IMG/VR virus record: IMGVR_UViG_3300032240_000868
Span: 1 to 30,656 of that record
From: a virus
DNA: 30,656 bases
Strand: one strand, 5' to 3'
In this document: positions 13,902-21,976 of the stretch, one piece after another
Layout: every line of letters begins with the position of its first letter
Position numbering within the stretch: the stretch's first letter is position 1
The notes under the pieces: generated by a model
The model's database searches: none
What the model was told of the DNA's origin: nothing
What the model saw: the letters and a program-made list of their open reading frames with translations, nothing else
Position numbers and translations under genes: made by a program

Positions 13902-14629
13902 TACCTGTAGATAGTTTATTATATAAAATAGACCAGAAACTAAATAAACTATCAACAAACGAACATCAGCAAATCCAGTTAGAAGATAAGATTTTAGCTT
14001 TAAATGAAGCTCAAATAAAGCTGATAAAACAAAAGATTGATAGTATTAGTACAGTTTCTGGAATGGGACTTGATTCCTTCAAGAAAAGGTATGAAGACCT
14101 ACAGAGTTTGGTTATAACATATAACAACCAGCCTCTTGATTTAAAAATCAAAAATATAGAACTAAATCAGTGGTTTGCAAACATACATTTATTAGTTCCT
14201 AAATACATGTTCTATATTGATAGTTATGTATTAGCTGATAAGGGTAGATGTAAAGATAGGAAGATATGGATCAATAGAGATCTTGCTAAACATGGTGATC
14301 TTCAGTTTATTCTGAACAACACACACTATAGACCATCTTTCGAATACCAAGAAACATTCAACTTCCTCTCATCTGATGAAATATCTATATTCACAGATGG
14401 TACATTTACACCAACTAAAATTTGTGTATCATATATGCGTTACCCTCAATACATAAATAAAGAGGGATATATAATGCTAGATGGCGAACCATCGTTTGAT
14501 CAGAATTGTGAATTGGAATTATACCTGGAAGATGAACTTCTAGACTTGACAGTTCAAAACCTTGCAATGTACACTGAAAACCAGTCTGCTGTCCAAAACA
14601 GTATGTATAGGATACAGACAAATGAATAA
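13898..14629 (+). CDS. Probable neck or head-associated structural protein, 243 aa
   Basis: The first 70 residues are helical with coiled-coil character (LNKLSTNEHQQIQLEDKILA and following). The C-terminal part looks beta-rich and ends with a helix (LELYLEDELLDLTVQNLAMY). That final helix and general build recall the ring-type protein at 19792, so the two may be distant relatives, but I cannot verify it. It is coupled to the preceding gene by ATGA. There are no catalytic motifs. Confidence 0.55.
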   Translation: MIPVDSLLYKIDQKLNKLSTNEHQQIQLEDKILALNEAQIKLIKQKIDSISTVSGMGLDSFKKRYEDLQSLVITYNNQPLDLKIKNIELNQWFANIHLLVPKYMFYIDSYVLADKGRCKDRKIWINRDLAKHGDLQFILNNTHYRPSFEYQETFNFLSSDEISIFTDGTFTPTKICVSYMRYPQYINKEGYIMLDGEPSFDQNCELELYLEDELLDLTVQNLAMYTENQSAVQNSMYRIQTNE

Positions 14630-14657
14630 GTTTTTTTATAATTTAAAATAAAACAAA

Positions 14658-15812
14658 ATGGCAGATTTTTCTCTAACTACGCTCTTCGTGGTTCCTGTTG
14701 GCACAACAATAGCCAGTAGCGGTTCTACGCAAGACTTGGTTCCTGGAAAGGTTGGTTTCTTTGATAAAGATTATCAAGCTACCACCACTCCTAGCACCTC
14801 CCCTTATTTCTATGTTGCTCAAGGTAGGGTTAACACCTACTTGCAAGGTTCTAAACGTTCTGATAAAATTTCAGGATGTCCTAGTGGATCTTCTTGCAAA
14901 TCTAATGTAACTGAATGGTATAAAGTACAGGGTTGCCCTACTGCTGCTGTTCAAATTACAAATGTATCTGAATGGAATGTAAAATGTGGTGATGTTGTAA
15001 CTCTTACACTTCGTGCACATTCTTCATACCTCGATACATTGTACTTCAATGGTTTCACTCGCTCAGTGACTGTACAAGCTCCTTGTTGTGACTGTGGTGG
15101 TGATCCATGTACTAACGTTGATACCAATGCTTTGATTAATCAATTCATTGTTAAATTAAATCAGCATGCTCCTGGTAACAACCCAGACAACATCACTCTT
15201 AGTCAGTTTTACACTTTTCAGAACATAGGTGGTACAATCCTCCGTATTTCTGGTAAGCCTCTTACTAAGTATGGTCAGCCTTGTGACGTTGCTGCATTCC
15301 CTTGGGAATATGACAGAATGTACTTCAGAACTTTTGTTTACAGTGGTCCTGCAACTACAGCTGACTTCATCGTTGCTGATGCTTGTAACATTGTAGCTGA
15401 AGCTCAAGTGGTACAGCGTGCTTCTTATCCTTCTGGTACATCTGATGAAATTAAGCAGTTGGAGAAGAACTTCTACAGCTACCAAGCTGGTTACTTGAAG
15501 CATCTTTACAGGATGGCTGGTTATAACGAAAACTTTGAGTCTTGGGTAACAGACGGTACTAACTATGATACCTACTACATCAAGTTTAACGAGTATGACA
15601 AATCAGCTTATTCTTGGGGTGATTATATCAAAGAAGACTCAACAGTGATTATTGCTGTACAACACGGAAGTGCTGCTGCAACATCTGTTGATGCTATTCT
15701 TGCTAATGCTCTTGGTACAATTTCGTTTGATAATGCTTGCATTACTACAACTACTACCACTAGTACATCATCTTCTTCTACCACTTCAACAACTACCACT
15801 CTTATCCCTTAA
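14658..15812 (+). CDS. Abundant virion protein, possible auxiliary capsid protein, 384 aa
   Basis: Codon use is strikingly like that of the capsid gene (CGT Arg, many GGT and GCT), and the 28-base leader has a similar T-run then A-rich stretch, both pointing to very high expression. It is beta-rich, with Cys clusters (GCPSGSSCKS near 73-82, CCDCGGDPC near 144-152). It ends with a Thr/Ser tail of about 22 residues (364-382) before LIP. Abundance and place suggest an auxiliary or decoration capsid protein. A Thr tail could be a flexible or glycosylated surface extension. A strong terminator follows. Confidence 0.6.
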   Translation: MADFSLTTLFVVPVGTTIASSGSTQDLVPGKVGFFDKDYQATTTPSTSPYFYVAQGRVNTYLQGSKRSDKISGCPSGSSCKSNVTEWYKVQGCPTAAVQITNVSEWNVKCGDVVTLTLRAHSSYLDTLYFNGFTRSVTVQAPCCDCGGDPCTNVDTNALINQFIVKLNQHAPGNNPDNITLSQFYTFQNIGGTILRISGKPLTKYGQPCDVAAFPWEYDRMYFRTFVYSGPATTADFIVADACNIVAEAQVVQRASYPSGTSDEIKQLEKNFYSYQAGYLKHLYRMAGYNENFESWVTDGTNYDTYYIKFNEYDKSAYSWGDYIKEDSTVIIAVQHGSAAATSVDAILANALGTISFDNACITTTTTTSTSSSSTTSTTTTLIP

Positions 15813-15841
15813 GAGGTAGGACGAAACAATATCAAATAACC

Positions 15842-15890
15842 TAAGCCAGAGGGTGAGAGGATCTTCTCAAATCCTCTGGCTTATTTTTTT
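15842..15890 (+). terminator. Strong intrinsic terminator
   Basis: TAAGCCAGAGG (15842-15852) pairs with CCTCTGGCTTA (15873-15883), 11 perfect pairs, with a smaller GAGA/TCTC stem inside, followed by seven Ts. The next start codon is only 6 bases further on, so transcripts reaching the next gene must pass through it. Confidence 0.9.
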
Positions 15891-15896
15891 AAGAAT

Positions 15897-16451
15897 ATGG
15901 CAACAACATTAGATTTTTTGGTGATTCCTACATATAATGTACAGACATTAGGTATTGCTGATAATTCAACATATGACACACCTCCTACATCTCCCACCAT
16001 GCAAATCACTGTTCCTGGTTTTGGGGTTGTTAGCCTTCCTTTTAATATAAACGATTTCAACATATACAATTCTACATCCTTAGGAATAACAGGTGTTGGA
16101 GAAGCTCTTCTTCCTCTTCCTGATGGTGTATATTATTTTACATACTCAATTGCCCCTGCATATGAGAACTATGTAAATAAAACAATAATGCGTATTGATC
16201 AGATTCAAGAGAAGTTTGACAGTGCGTTTATGAAGCTTGATCTAATGGAGTGTGACATGGCTGTTAAGAAACAACAGAAAGTGAATTTAAATAGCATCTA
16301 CTATCTCATACAGGGATCATTAGCTGCTGCAAACAACTGTGCTATAGATACAGCAAACAAGCTGTACAATCAGGCAAACAGAATGCTTAACAATTTTATT
16401 AGAAATAATTGTAATTGTTATGGCAATAACTATTTAACCAACCCTTATTAA
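15897..16451 (+). CDS. Virion-associated protein with beta N-terminal domain, 184 aa
   Basis: Residues 1-85 look like a small beta-sandwich (TLDFLVIPTYNVQTLGIADN, PTSPTMQITVPGFGVVSLPF, DGVYYFTYSIAP), similar in flavour to attachment domains of fibre proteins. Residues 95-184 are helical, with paired Cys/Asn-rich ends (NNCNCYGNN). It probably forms part of the fibre or appendage set with the three genes that follow. The ATG lies immediately after a terminator T-run, so its transcription depends on read-through or on a promoter I cannot see. Confidence 0.6.
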   Translation: MATTLDFLVIPTYNVQTLGIADNSTYDTPPTSPTMQITVPGFGVVSLPFNINDFNIYNSTSLGITGVGEALLPLPDGVYYFTYSIAPAYENYVNKTIMRIDQIQEKFDSAFMKLDLMECDMAVKKQQKVNLNSIYYLIQGSLAAANNCAIDTANKLYNQANRMLNNFIRNNCNCYGNNYLTNPY

Positions 16452-16452
16452 T

Positions 16453-16596
16453 ATGGCAAATTGTAGAGAATGTGGAATTAAAGTGGGCTGCGGATGTCAA
16501 CTTATAAATGGACTCTGTGCAGCTTGCAATGAAAAGCTTAAACAAGCAACTAAAAGAATAAAAGATGTTATATCCAAGGCTTACAGATTGTATTGA
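16453..16596 (+). CDS. Tiny Cys-rich (zinc-binding) protein, 47 aa
   Basis: The ATG is one base after the previous TAA. The protein begins MANCRECGIKVGCGCQLING and continues LCAACNEKLKQATKRIKDVI: CxxC at residues 4-7, CxC at 13-15 and CxxC at 22-25, which can make a small zinc knuckle, then a basic helix. It resembles short Cys-rich proteins I recall between fibre genes in crAss-like phages. It overlaps the next gene by 32 bases in another frame. Function unknown. Confidence 0.7.
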   Translation: MANCRECGIKVGCGCQLINGLCAACNEKLKQATKRIKDVISKAYRLY

Positions 16597-16834
16597 ATGT
16601 ACAACTATTCCTGTTCTAATAGCTGACATTGATTGTAAGCTTACAGAACTGGCTAATAATGAATACAACAATATTGTATTCTCTCTAAACTATCCCACCC
16701 CTGGAATACTGATTGACGATCTTCTTAATTATAAAAGAATACTTAGGTATAAATATTGTAATATAGATTATGCTTCTTGTGGTGTTTCATTAAGTCAGAT
16801 AGCTAGTAGAGTTAAAGTGTTAATCAACAAATAA
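16565..16834 (+). CDS. Conserved small protein in the fibre cluster, 89 aa
   Basis: It contains LTDCIECTTIPVLIADIDCK, then LANNEYNNIVFSLNYPTPG, ending with a helix (LSQIASRVKVLINK). I recall a similar Cys-containing protein beside tail-fibre genes in crAss-like phages, function unknown. The ATG lies inside the end of the 47-aa gene. The length and mixed helix/strand content suit a fibre chaperone or small structural piece; this is an inference. Confidence 0.65.
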   Translation: MLYPRLTDCIECTTIPVLIADIDCKLTELANNEYNNIVFSLNYPTPGILIDDLLNYKRILRYKYCNIDYASCGVSLSQIASRVKVLINK

Positions 16835-16845
16835 ATAAATTAAAA

Positions 16846-18018
16846 ATGTCCACAAATTGCTCAAACTGCTTTAATGGATGTGCTCAGATTGTATCAGACA
16901 AATGTGTCAGATATACAGGACTTCCTTCAGAGGCTCTAGGAATACAAACAGGAGATACGCTTCTCTCTGTTGAAGAAGTTTTAATAAACAATGTAGTGTC
17001 TTTTCTTAATGGAACAGGAATAGACATCACTATTAATTTTTCTGCTTATTGTAATCTTGTTACAAAATATCTTCCATCATGTAAACCATCGTGTCAACCT
17101 CCTACAGCTGTAGAGCTTTTTGAAGCTCTTGTTAAAGCTGCTTGTGATTTACAAGGACAAGTGGATGCTGTTGCTGCAGATATTGCTACAATAGAAGCAA
17201 ATTATTCAATAGGATGTCTTACAGGCGTAACATCTTCTTCAGGAACACATGCTATTGTTCAGGCAGTAATTACAAAGCTTTGTCAACTAGGTGTAGACTT
17301 AACAGCACTTGCTGTTGATGTAGATACAAACTATGTTAAACTTGCAGATCTTAACTCACTTATTGCTGCTTATTTAGGTGGCATAGGAGCAGGAACAAAA
17401 CAATATTTAAGAATGGTTCCCTACACTGTAGTGGAATACTATGGACCATTAGCAAACTATCCTACAACTTCTGATGGATTTAATGGATCAGGTGTAGGAT
17501 TTGGAGCATGGGAAAAGGTCTATCTATGTAATGGTTTAAATGGAACTCCTGACAAACGTGGTAGAGTGGCTGTAGGTGTTACAAATGGTGTAGGTGGTGG
17601 AGCATTTGATTCTGCTGTAGATCCTACAATTCCTGGTAATCCTACATATTCAATAGGAACTAAAGCTGGAGCTAATGTAATAACACTCACATCTGCACAG
17701 ATTCCTTCTCATACACACCCAGCAACAGGCACTGCATCAGACACTGGACACACTCACCTCACTGTAGGATCCACTGATAGTGGCAATATAATAGATGCTA
17801 CACATCCTATAGCAAAAGAGGTAACTGGTGATCCTGTTGAATATAGCTATACATTAAACTCAGCAGCATCCACCACTGCTACACTAGGTAAGACAAGTTC
17901 AAATACATCACTTGGTCTCACTATAGGTGTCACTGTTAACAATAACACTGGTGGTGATGGATCTCATGCTAACAATCAGCCAGCTCTTGCTTGTTATTAC
18001 ATTATGTACATTCCTTAA
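16846..18018 (+). CDS. Tail-collar fibre protein, 390 aa
   Basis: The C-terminal half fits phage tail-collar domains (T4 gp12-like receptor-binding fibres): WEKVYLCNGLNGTPDKRGRV near 222-241, then LTSAQIPSHTHP (281-292) with metal-ligand type His289/His291, a second GHTH (301-304), and the closing SHANNQPALACYYIMYIP. The N-terminal 180 residues are Cys-containing and helical, probably the virion anchor and trimeric stalk. It likely touches the host surface as a trimer. Its leader is A-rich and it follows the small Cys protein gene by 11 bases. Confidence 0.85.
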   Translation: MSTNCSNCFNGCAQIVSDKCVRYTGLPSEALGIQTGDTLLSVEEVLINNVVSFLNGTGIDITINFSAYCNLVTKYLPSCKPSCQPPTAVELFEALVKAACDLQGQVDAVAADIATIEANYSIGCLTGVTSSSGTHAIVQAVITKLCQLGVDLTALAVDVDTNYVKLADLNSLIAAYLGGIGAGTKQYLRMVPYTVVEYYGPLANYPTTSDGFNGSGVGFGAWEKVYLCNGLNGTPDKRGRVAVGVTNGVGGGAFDSAVDPTIPGNPTYSIGTKAGANVITLTSAQIPSHTHPATGTASDTGHTHLTVGSTDSGNIIDATHPIAKEVTGDPVEYSYTLNSAASTTATLGKTSSNTSLGLTIGVTVNNNTGGDGSHANNQPALACYYIMYIP

Positions 18019-18028
18019 ACTAATATAA

Positions 18029-18361
18029 ATGGGTTGTTCTCCAGGCTCTCCTTGTAATCCCTATCCTCTTCCTATGGTGTATGCTGCCTATCCAGCTAAC
18101 TGTGCAGACATACCTAATGGTTGCTGCCCAACTAGCAAGACATTATATGATGGACCTAACCTTCCAAATACAGGAATTGAGAATAAGGATAATGTAAGTG
18201 TGGCTTTTCATAAGATAGATGATGCACTAGATCCAACAACTATAGTGCAAAACTTCATTAACATCATATCTACAAACCCTTCACTTGCTGTTCTCTTTTG
18301 TGATCTTGTAGATAACTGTCTCAGCACTACCACAACTAGTACAACAACTAGTCCACCATAA
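18029..18361 (+). CDS. Small fibre-associated protein with Thr tail, 110 aa
   Basis: The N-terminus is Pro/Cys-rich (GCSPGSPCNPYPLPMVYAAY), followed by a stretch like fibre anchors (NVSVAFHKIDDALDPTTIVQ) and a Thr tail (LSTTTTSTTTSPP). It is probably a short fibre or an anchor relative of the preceding fibre's N-terminus, or the remains of a longer fibre that lost its receptor part. It is the last gene before a terminator pair. Confidence 0.55.
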   Translation: MGCSPGSPCNPYPLPMVYAAYPANCADIPNGCCPTSKTLYDGPNLPNTGIENKDNVSVAFHKIDDALDPTTIVQNFINIISTNPSLAVLFCDLVDNCLSTTTTSTTTSPP

Positions 18362-18368
18362 ATTATCA

Positions 18369-18398
18369 AAACCCTACTTTGTTGGTTTTGTAGGGTTT
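18369..18398 (+). repeat. Hairpin preceding a terminator
   Basis: AAACCCTAC (18369-18377) pairs with GTAGGGTTT (18390-18398) around a 12-base T/G-rich loop. It touches the terminator that follows, so the two stems can stack and protect the mRNA 3' end. Confidence 0.75.
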
Positions 18399-18426
18399 CT
18401 CCCAGGCTCAGGTCTGGGAGTTTTTG
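18399..18426 (+). terminator. Strong intrinsic terminator closing the head/fibre operon
   Basis: CTCCCAG (18399-18405), loop of 8, CTGGGAG (18414-18420), then TTTTT. It separates the first structural operon from the neck/tail unit, which has its own promoter 54 bases further on. Confidence 0.92.
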
Positions 18427-18479
18427 TTTAAACTATAACCAGTTTGATTATTATGGATAATCTAATTAATTAAATAAAT

Positions 18480-18511
18480 TTGGAGAATTTCAAAAATAGT
18501 TTGTATCTTTA
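18480..18511 (+). promoter_or_regulatory. Promoter of the neck/tail unit
   Basis: TTG (18480-18482), 21 bases, TATCTTTA (18504-18511), inside a block that starts AAATAAATTTGGA as at 2191 and 28482. A leader with AACCA and AAAACCA follows up to the ATG at 18539. Placement right after a terminator makes a promoter here almost required. Confidence 0.78.
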
Positions 18512-18538
18512 CGTCAATTTTAACCAAATAAAACCAAT

Positions 18539-19792
18539 ATGGTAGGTAATCAACACCTCTTAGACCAGCTTCAGCAGATGTTGAACTGGAAGAAAAGTAA
18601 GAAATTCTATGCAGACAAATTAGGAATTACAGAACTAGAGGTGGATGAGCTACTAAAAGAACTAAGAAAGAATAGTGAGGATATAAGGGAAGAAGCTGAA
18701 GTGGCTAGTTACATTCAGGCTTTAGAAGATACAATCATTAAGTTTGAGGAAGATCTTGTTAGAGGTACAGGAGAGATTATTCTCAATTCTCCTGAGGAAA
18801 TCAAATCATTAGATGATCTTATTGAGAAGTGTAAGATTGACACAACTAAGTGGGATATAGCTAAATATGTACAGAACTATTGGGGAAACTCTGAACAACC
18901 TCATTGGCAAGTTAAAGCTTGGCTCAGTAAGAAGACAAATGAACAACTGTTTCAGGATTCATTTATAGAGTTTTTAGGTAGTTATTCTCCTATTTCTCAG
19001 GAAATTATAAACCCAAAGGTGCATCCATCAAAGGGTAATGCAGCTCTTGTAATTAATAAACAAGATGCTCATTATAACAAGCTTGATGTAAATGGAGATA
19101 ATAGTATTGAGGAGAGGTTTGCTAGAATGGCTTATAGGATAGAAACAATCCTAAATCAAGCAGCTCTATCAAACAATCTAGACAGGATAATCTACATAGT
19201 TGGATCAGATGAATTCAATAGTGAGTTCACTGGAATGACAACCAAGGGCACTCCTCAACAGAACATCAGTGGTTATCATGATTCATTTCAAGCTATCTGC
19301 AATCATGAAATCTTGATGATTACACTTCTTCTACAATATGCTAATGATGTAGATGTTATTTATGTAGCAGGTAATCATGATGAGTTTGTAGGATGGCATA
19401 TGATCAATTGGTTGAAAACATATTTCAGAAATACAGAAAGACTAACATTTGATTGCTCTCCTAAATACAGGAAGTATGTTAGCTATGGTGTCTCTGCTAT
19501 GATGTTCAATCATGGTGATGCAATCAAACCAGCAAAACTAGCATCTATATTTCCTATGGAATACAAAGATGCATGGTCAAGTCATGAGGTGTATTACATC
19601 TTCACAGGAGATAAACATCATGAAGTGAGCCAAGATTTTAATGGTATTAAGTTCTATCAAATTCCAGCATTCTCAAATGCTAAGAGTGGATGGGATGAAA
19701 AGAATGGATATACATGTGCACGAGGTGAGGTTACAGCATTCTTAATTGATCATTCAGATGGAATGACAAACATATTCAAACAATATTTATAA
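18539..19792 (+). CDS. Calcineurin-like metallophosphoesterase, 417 aa
   Basis: A two-metal phosphoesterase core spans about 168-390: DAH (176-178), GSDEF (222-226) in place of GD, GNHDE (278-282), NHGD (324-327) and GDKHH (357-361), covering the usual metal-ligand motifs. The N-terminal 55 residues resemble a helix-turn-helix (KKFYADKLGITELEVDELLK). crAss-like phages keep such an enzyme in their structural block; substrate unknown (nucleic acid or nucleotide possible). The start follows a promoter and leader, and its stop shares an A with the next ATG. Confidence 0.88.
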   Translation: MVGNQHLLDQLQQMLNWKKSKKFYADKLGITELEVDELLKELRKNSEDIREEAEVASYIQALEDTIIKFEEDLVRGTGEIILNSPEEIKSLDDLIEKCKIDTTKWDIAKYVQNYWGNSEQPHWQVKAWLSKKTNEQLFQDSFIEFLGSYSPISQEIINPKVHPSKGNAALVINKQDAHYNKLDVNGDNSIEERFARMAYRIETILNQAALSNNLDRIIYIVGSDEFNSEFTGMTTKGTPQQNISGYHDSFQAICNHEILMITLLLQYANDVDVIYVAGNHDEFVGWHMINWLKTYFRNTERLTFDCSPKYRKYVSYGVSAMMFNHGDAIKPAKLASIFPMEYKDAWSSHEVYYIFTGDKHHEVSQDFNGIKFYQIPAFSNAKSGWDEKNGYTCARGEVTAFLIDHSDGMTNIFKQYL

Positions 19793-20520
19793 TGTCAACA
19801 GTTAGAAAATTAATATCAGATGTACGCTCAATGCATAAGCTGCTCTCTACAGACAGTCTTATCACTGATAGGGCTATTGCATCTGAGATTAAAAATAATG
19901 CTCTTTTGCTTATCAAAAGGGAAACAAACCTTAGGAAACTTTGGGCTACAGACACTGTATTCACCACTATTCCTTGTTTGGAATTAATAGAAGTGCCTAT
20001 TTCAGAATGTTGTGATTTTGCAGATCCTTGCACTGTAGCAAGAACTAAATTTCAACTTCCACGTATAGCAGAAGGTAATTACCAATACATCATTCAAGGT
20101 GTTTATTCAATAAACGCTATGAGTGGCAGAGGAACAAAGATTAAGGAGATTACAATCAATAGATACGTAAACCTAATCAAACTTCCTATTATTAAGAAAC
20201 AAGAATACTATTGGATATCCAATGGATATTTGTATGTTAGTAATCCTCTTCTTCAAGCTATTAGGCTTGTTGCTTTATTTGAGGAAGATGTTCCTAATGA
20301 GATTCTCTATCCTGATTCATGTAATTGTGGACTTGAAGTTTCTACAGAAGATTGGTGTATGAATCCATTAGATAAGGAATCTCCTTGTCCTGGATATTTA
20401 GAGAAACAAGTGCTTGAATTAACATCTCAGAAACTACTACAAACTTATTTTGCACTTAAAACAGATATGACAGAAGATGGTGTAGATGGTCAGGCACCAA
20501 ATGCTAAACCAACAAATTAA
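19792..20520 (+). CDS. Probable neck ring protein, 242 aa
   Basis: The N-terminal 45 residues are a basic helical stretch (VRKLISDVRSMHKLLSTDSL). The middle is beta-rich with Cys (LELIEVPISECCDFADPCTV), and the C-terminus is a helix (KQVLELTSQKLLQTYFALKT) with a polar tail. It is linked by TAATG on both sides, to the phosphoesterase and to the IHF-like gene, which is the usual crAss-like order for portal-proximal ring proteins. No sequence motif proves the role. Confidence 0.65.
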   Translation: MSTVRKLISDVRSMHKLLSTDSLITDRAIASEIKNNALLLIKRETNLRKLWATDTVFTTIPCLELIEVPISECCDFADPCTVARTKFQLPRIAEGNYQYIIQGVYSINAMSGRGTKIKEITINRYVNLIKLPIIKKQEYYWISNGYLYVSNPLLQAIRLVALFEEDVPNEILYPDSCNCGLEVSTEDWCMNPLDKESPCPGYLEKQVLELTSQKLLQTYFALKTDMTEDGVDGQAPNAKPTN

Positions 20521-20996
20521 TGAGAGTTAAAGTTGACTGGAGAAGCTCAAGTAGAGATAACTACAATAATTTTTGCAAAAACAACCCTTCCATAAAAATC
20601 TCTTTTGATGAATGGAAAAACATTGTCTACTCCTTCAATGAATCTTTCAAGAATTATATATTAGAAACTGGAGAGCGTGCAAAGCTCCCTTCTGGATTTG
20701 GTGAGTTTTCAATTAATAAAAAGAAGAGAAGAAAGATTAAAGGAACTAATGGAAAAGAGTTCATCAATCTTCCTGTAGACTGGAAAAAGACAAAGGCAAA
20801 AGGAAAAATTATATACAACTTCAACTACCACACAGAAGGATATTTTTTTGGTTGGACATGGTTTAAAGAAACAGCTAGACTAAAGAATTCAGATCTCTGG
20901 TATTTTAAACCATCACGCATCACTTCTAGACTCCTATCTCATTACTTAAAAACTGATGAGAAATATCAACACATCTATTGCGAATGGAAAAAATAA
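20520..20996 (+). CDS. HU/IHF-like structural-block protein, 158 aa
   Basis: Residues 27-75 match the HU/IHF pattern loosely: a helical part (FDEWKNIVYSFNESFKNYIL) then LPSGFGEFSINKKKRRKI, similar to the GFGTF plus basic arm of HU proteins. The remaining 80 residues are aromatic and basic (YFFGWTWFKETARLKNSDLW). crAss-like phages encode an IHF-like protein at this place, and it may be used as a virion part instead of a free DNA bender. It differs clearly from the HU-like protein at 2937. It overlaps its left neighbour by one base. Confidence 0.72.
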   Translation: MRVKVDWRSSSRDNYNNFCKNNPSIKISFDEWKNIVYSFNESFKNYILETGERAKLPSGFGEFSINKKKRRKIKGTNGKEFINLPVDWKKTKAKGKIIYNFNYHTEGYFFGWTWFKETARLKNSDLWYFKPSRITSRLLSHYLKTDEKYQHIYCEWKK

Positions 20997-21001
20997 TATA
21001 A

Positions 21002-21976
21002 ATGGCATACTATTACAAATATAACTTCACTAGTCCTGAGATTGTCTACTCCACTGTTAAAGAGGAACTAAAATCCTACTTTGACACAGGAGCTGTAGAT
21101 GATCTTATGTTTCCTACATATCTGGATAAGTGTCTTAGGAAACTAGGAAGAGCAACATATGTCATAGCTGAGGACATACTAAATGTGTGTGACTTTGAGG
21201 CTAGGCTTCCAGACAACTTTGTTGCTATGAGAGAAGCTTGGATGATGACAGAGATTCCTCAATATCCCTACCAAACAGCTAACTCATTTTATTCACAGGC
21301 TGCTGATCTTACAACTATTCAGGTGAGTCCTAGAACCACAGATAGAGCATGTACTAATTTAGATTGTACAGAACCTACATGTGATGGATCATGTATGCCT
21401 GAGATTATACAGACAGTGTACAAAACAAATAGTCAAGCAGCAAGAAGTTATGCTAGACAGTATTTGCTTAAACCAGGAAACATTTCTGCAAAAGCACAAT
21501 GTAATCTTCCATATACAGAATCTTGGGCATTTGTTAACACACCTCCTCCAATAAATGAATTTACACCAGGATCTGCTGGATATGATTCATTTGATATTAG
21601 AGACAACAAGTTTGTCACTAATTTCAGAAATGGTGTTGTTAATATTATATTTTATGTTTCAGAATACGATGGACTAGGAAATCAAATGATTCCTGACAAC
21701 TATCGTATCAGGGAATATATTGAGGCATTCATTAAATATAAAGTGTTTGAAACTCTATCTAATCAAATTAATGATGAGACATTCCAACAGATACAACAAA
21801 AGCTAGCCTATTATAAACAATTGTCAGATGAAGCATTTATTATGGCTGACATTGAAATCAAAAAGCAAGATCCTTGGACTAAACAAAGAAGGATTAAAAA
21901 CGATCTTAACAGGTTTAATATGTATGAGCTTCCAAACAGAACCAATAGATATGGTTGGAGGAGAAATGGACAATAA
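21002..21976 (+). CDS. Tail tube/head-closure protein (P22 gp4-like), 324 aa
   Basis: The start (YNFTSPEIVYSTVKEELKSY) and the helical second segment (YLDKCLRKLGRATYVIAEDI) fit crAss-like tail tubular proteins that attach below the portal. The middle carries a Cys patch (CTNLDCTEPTCDGSCMPEI near 116-134), unusual for this role and perhaps a metal site or disulfide set. The C-terminal 90 residues are helical and end basic (NRYGWRRNGQ). It shares TAATG with the stabilisation protein gene, as expected for parts made in fixed ratio. Confidence 0.8.
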   Translation: MAYYYKYNFTSPEIVYSTVKEELKSYFDTGAVDDLMFPTYLDKCLRKLGRATYVIAEDILNVCDFEARLPDNFVAMREAWMMTEIPQYPYQTANSFYSQAADLTTIQVSPRTTDRACTNLDCTEPTCDGSCMPEIIQTVYKTNSQAARSYARQYLLKPGNISAKAQCNLPYTESWAFVNTPPPINEFTPGSAGYDSFDIRDNKFVTNFRNGVVNIIFYVSEYDGLGNQMIPDNYRIREYIEAFIKYKVFETLSNQINDETFQQIQQKLAYYKQLSDEAFIMADIEIKKQDPWTKQRRIKNDLNRFNMYELPNRTNRYGWRRNGQ

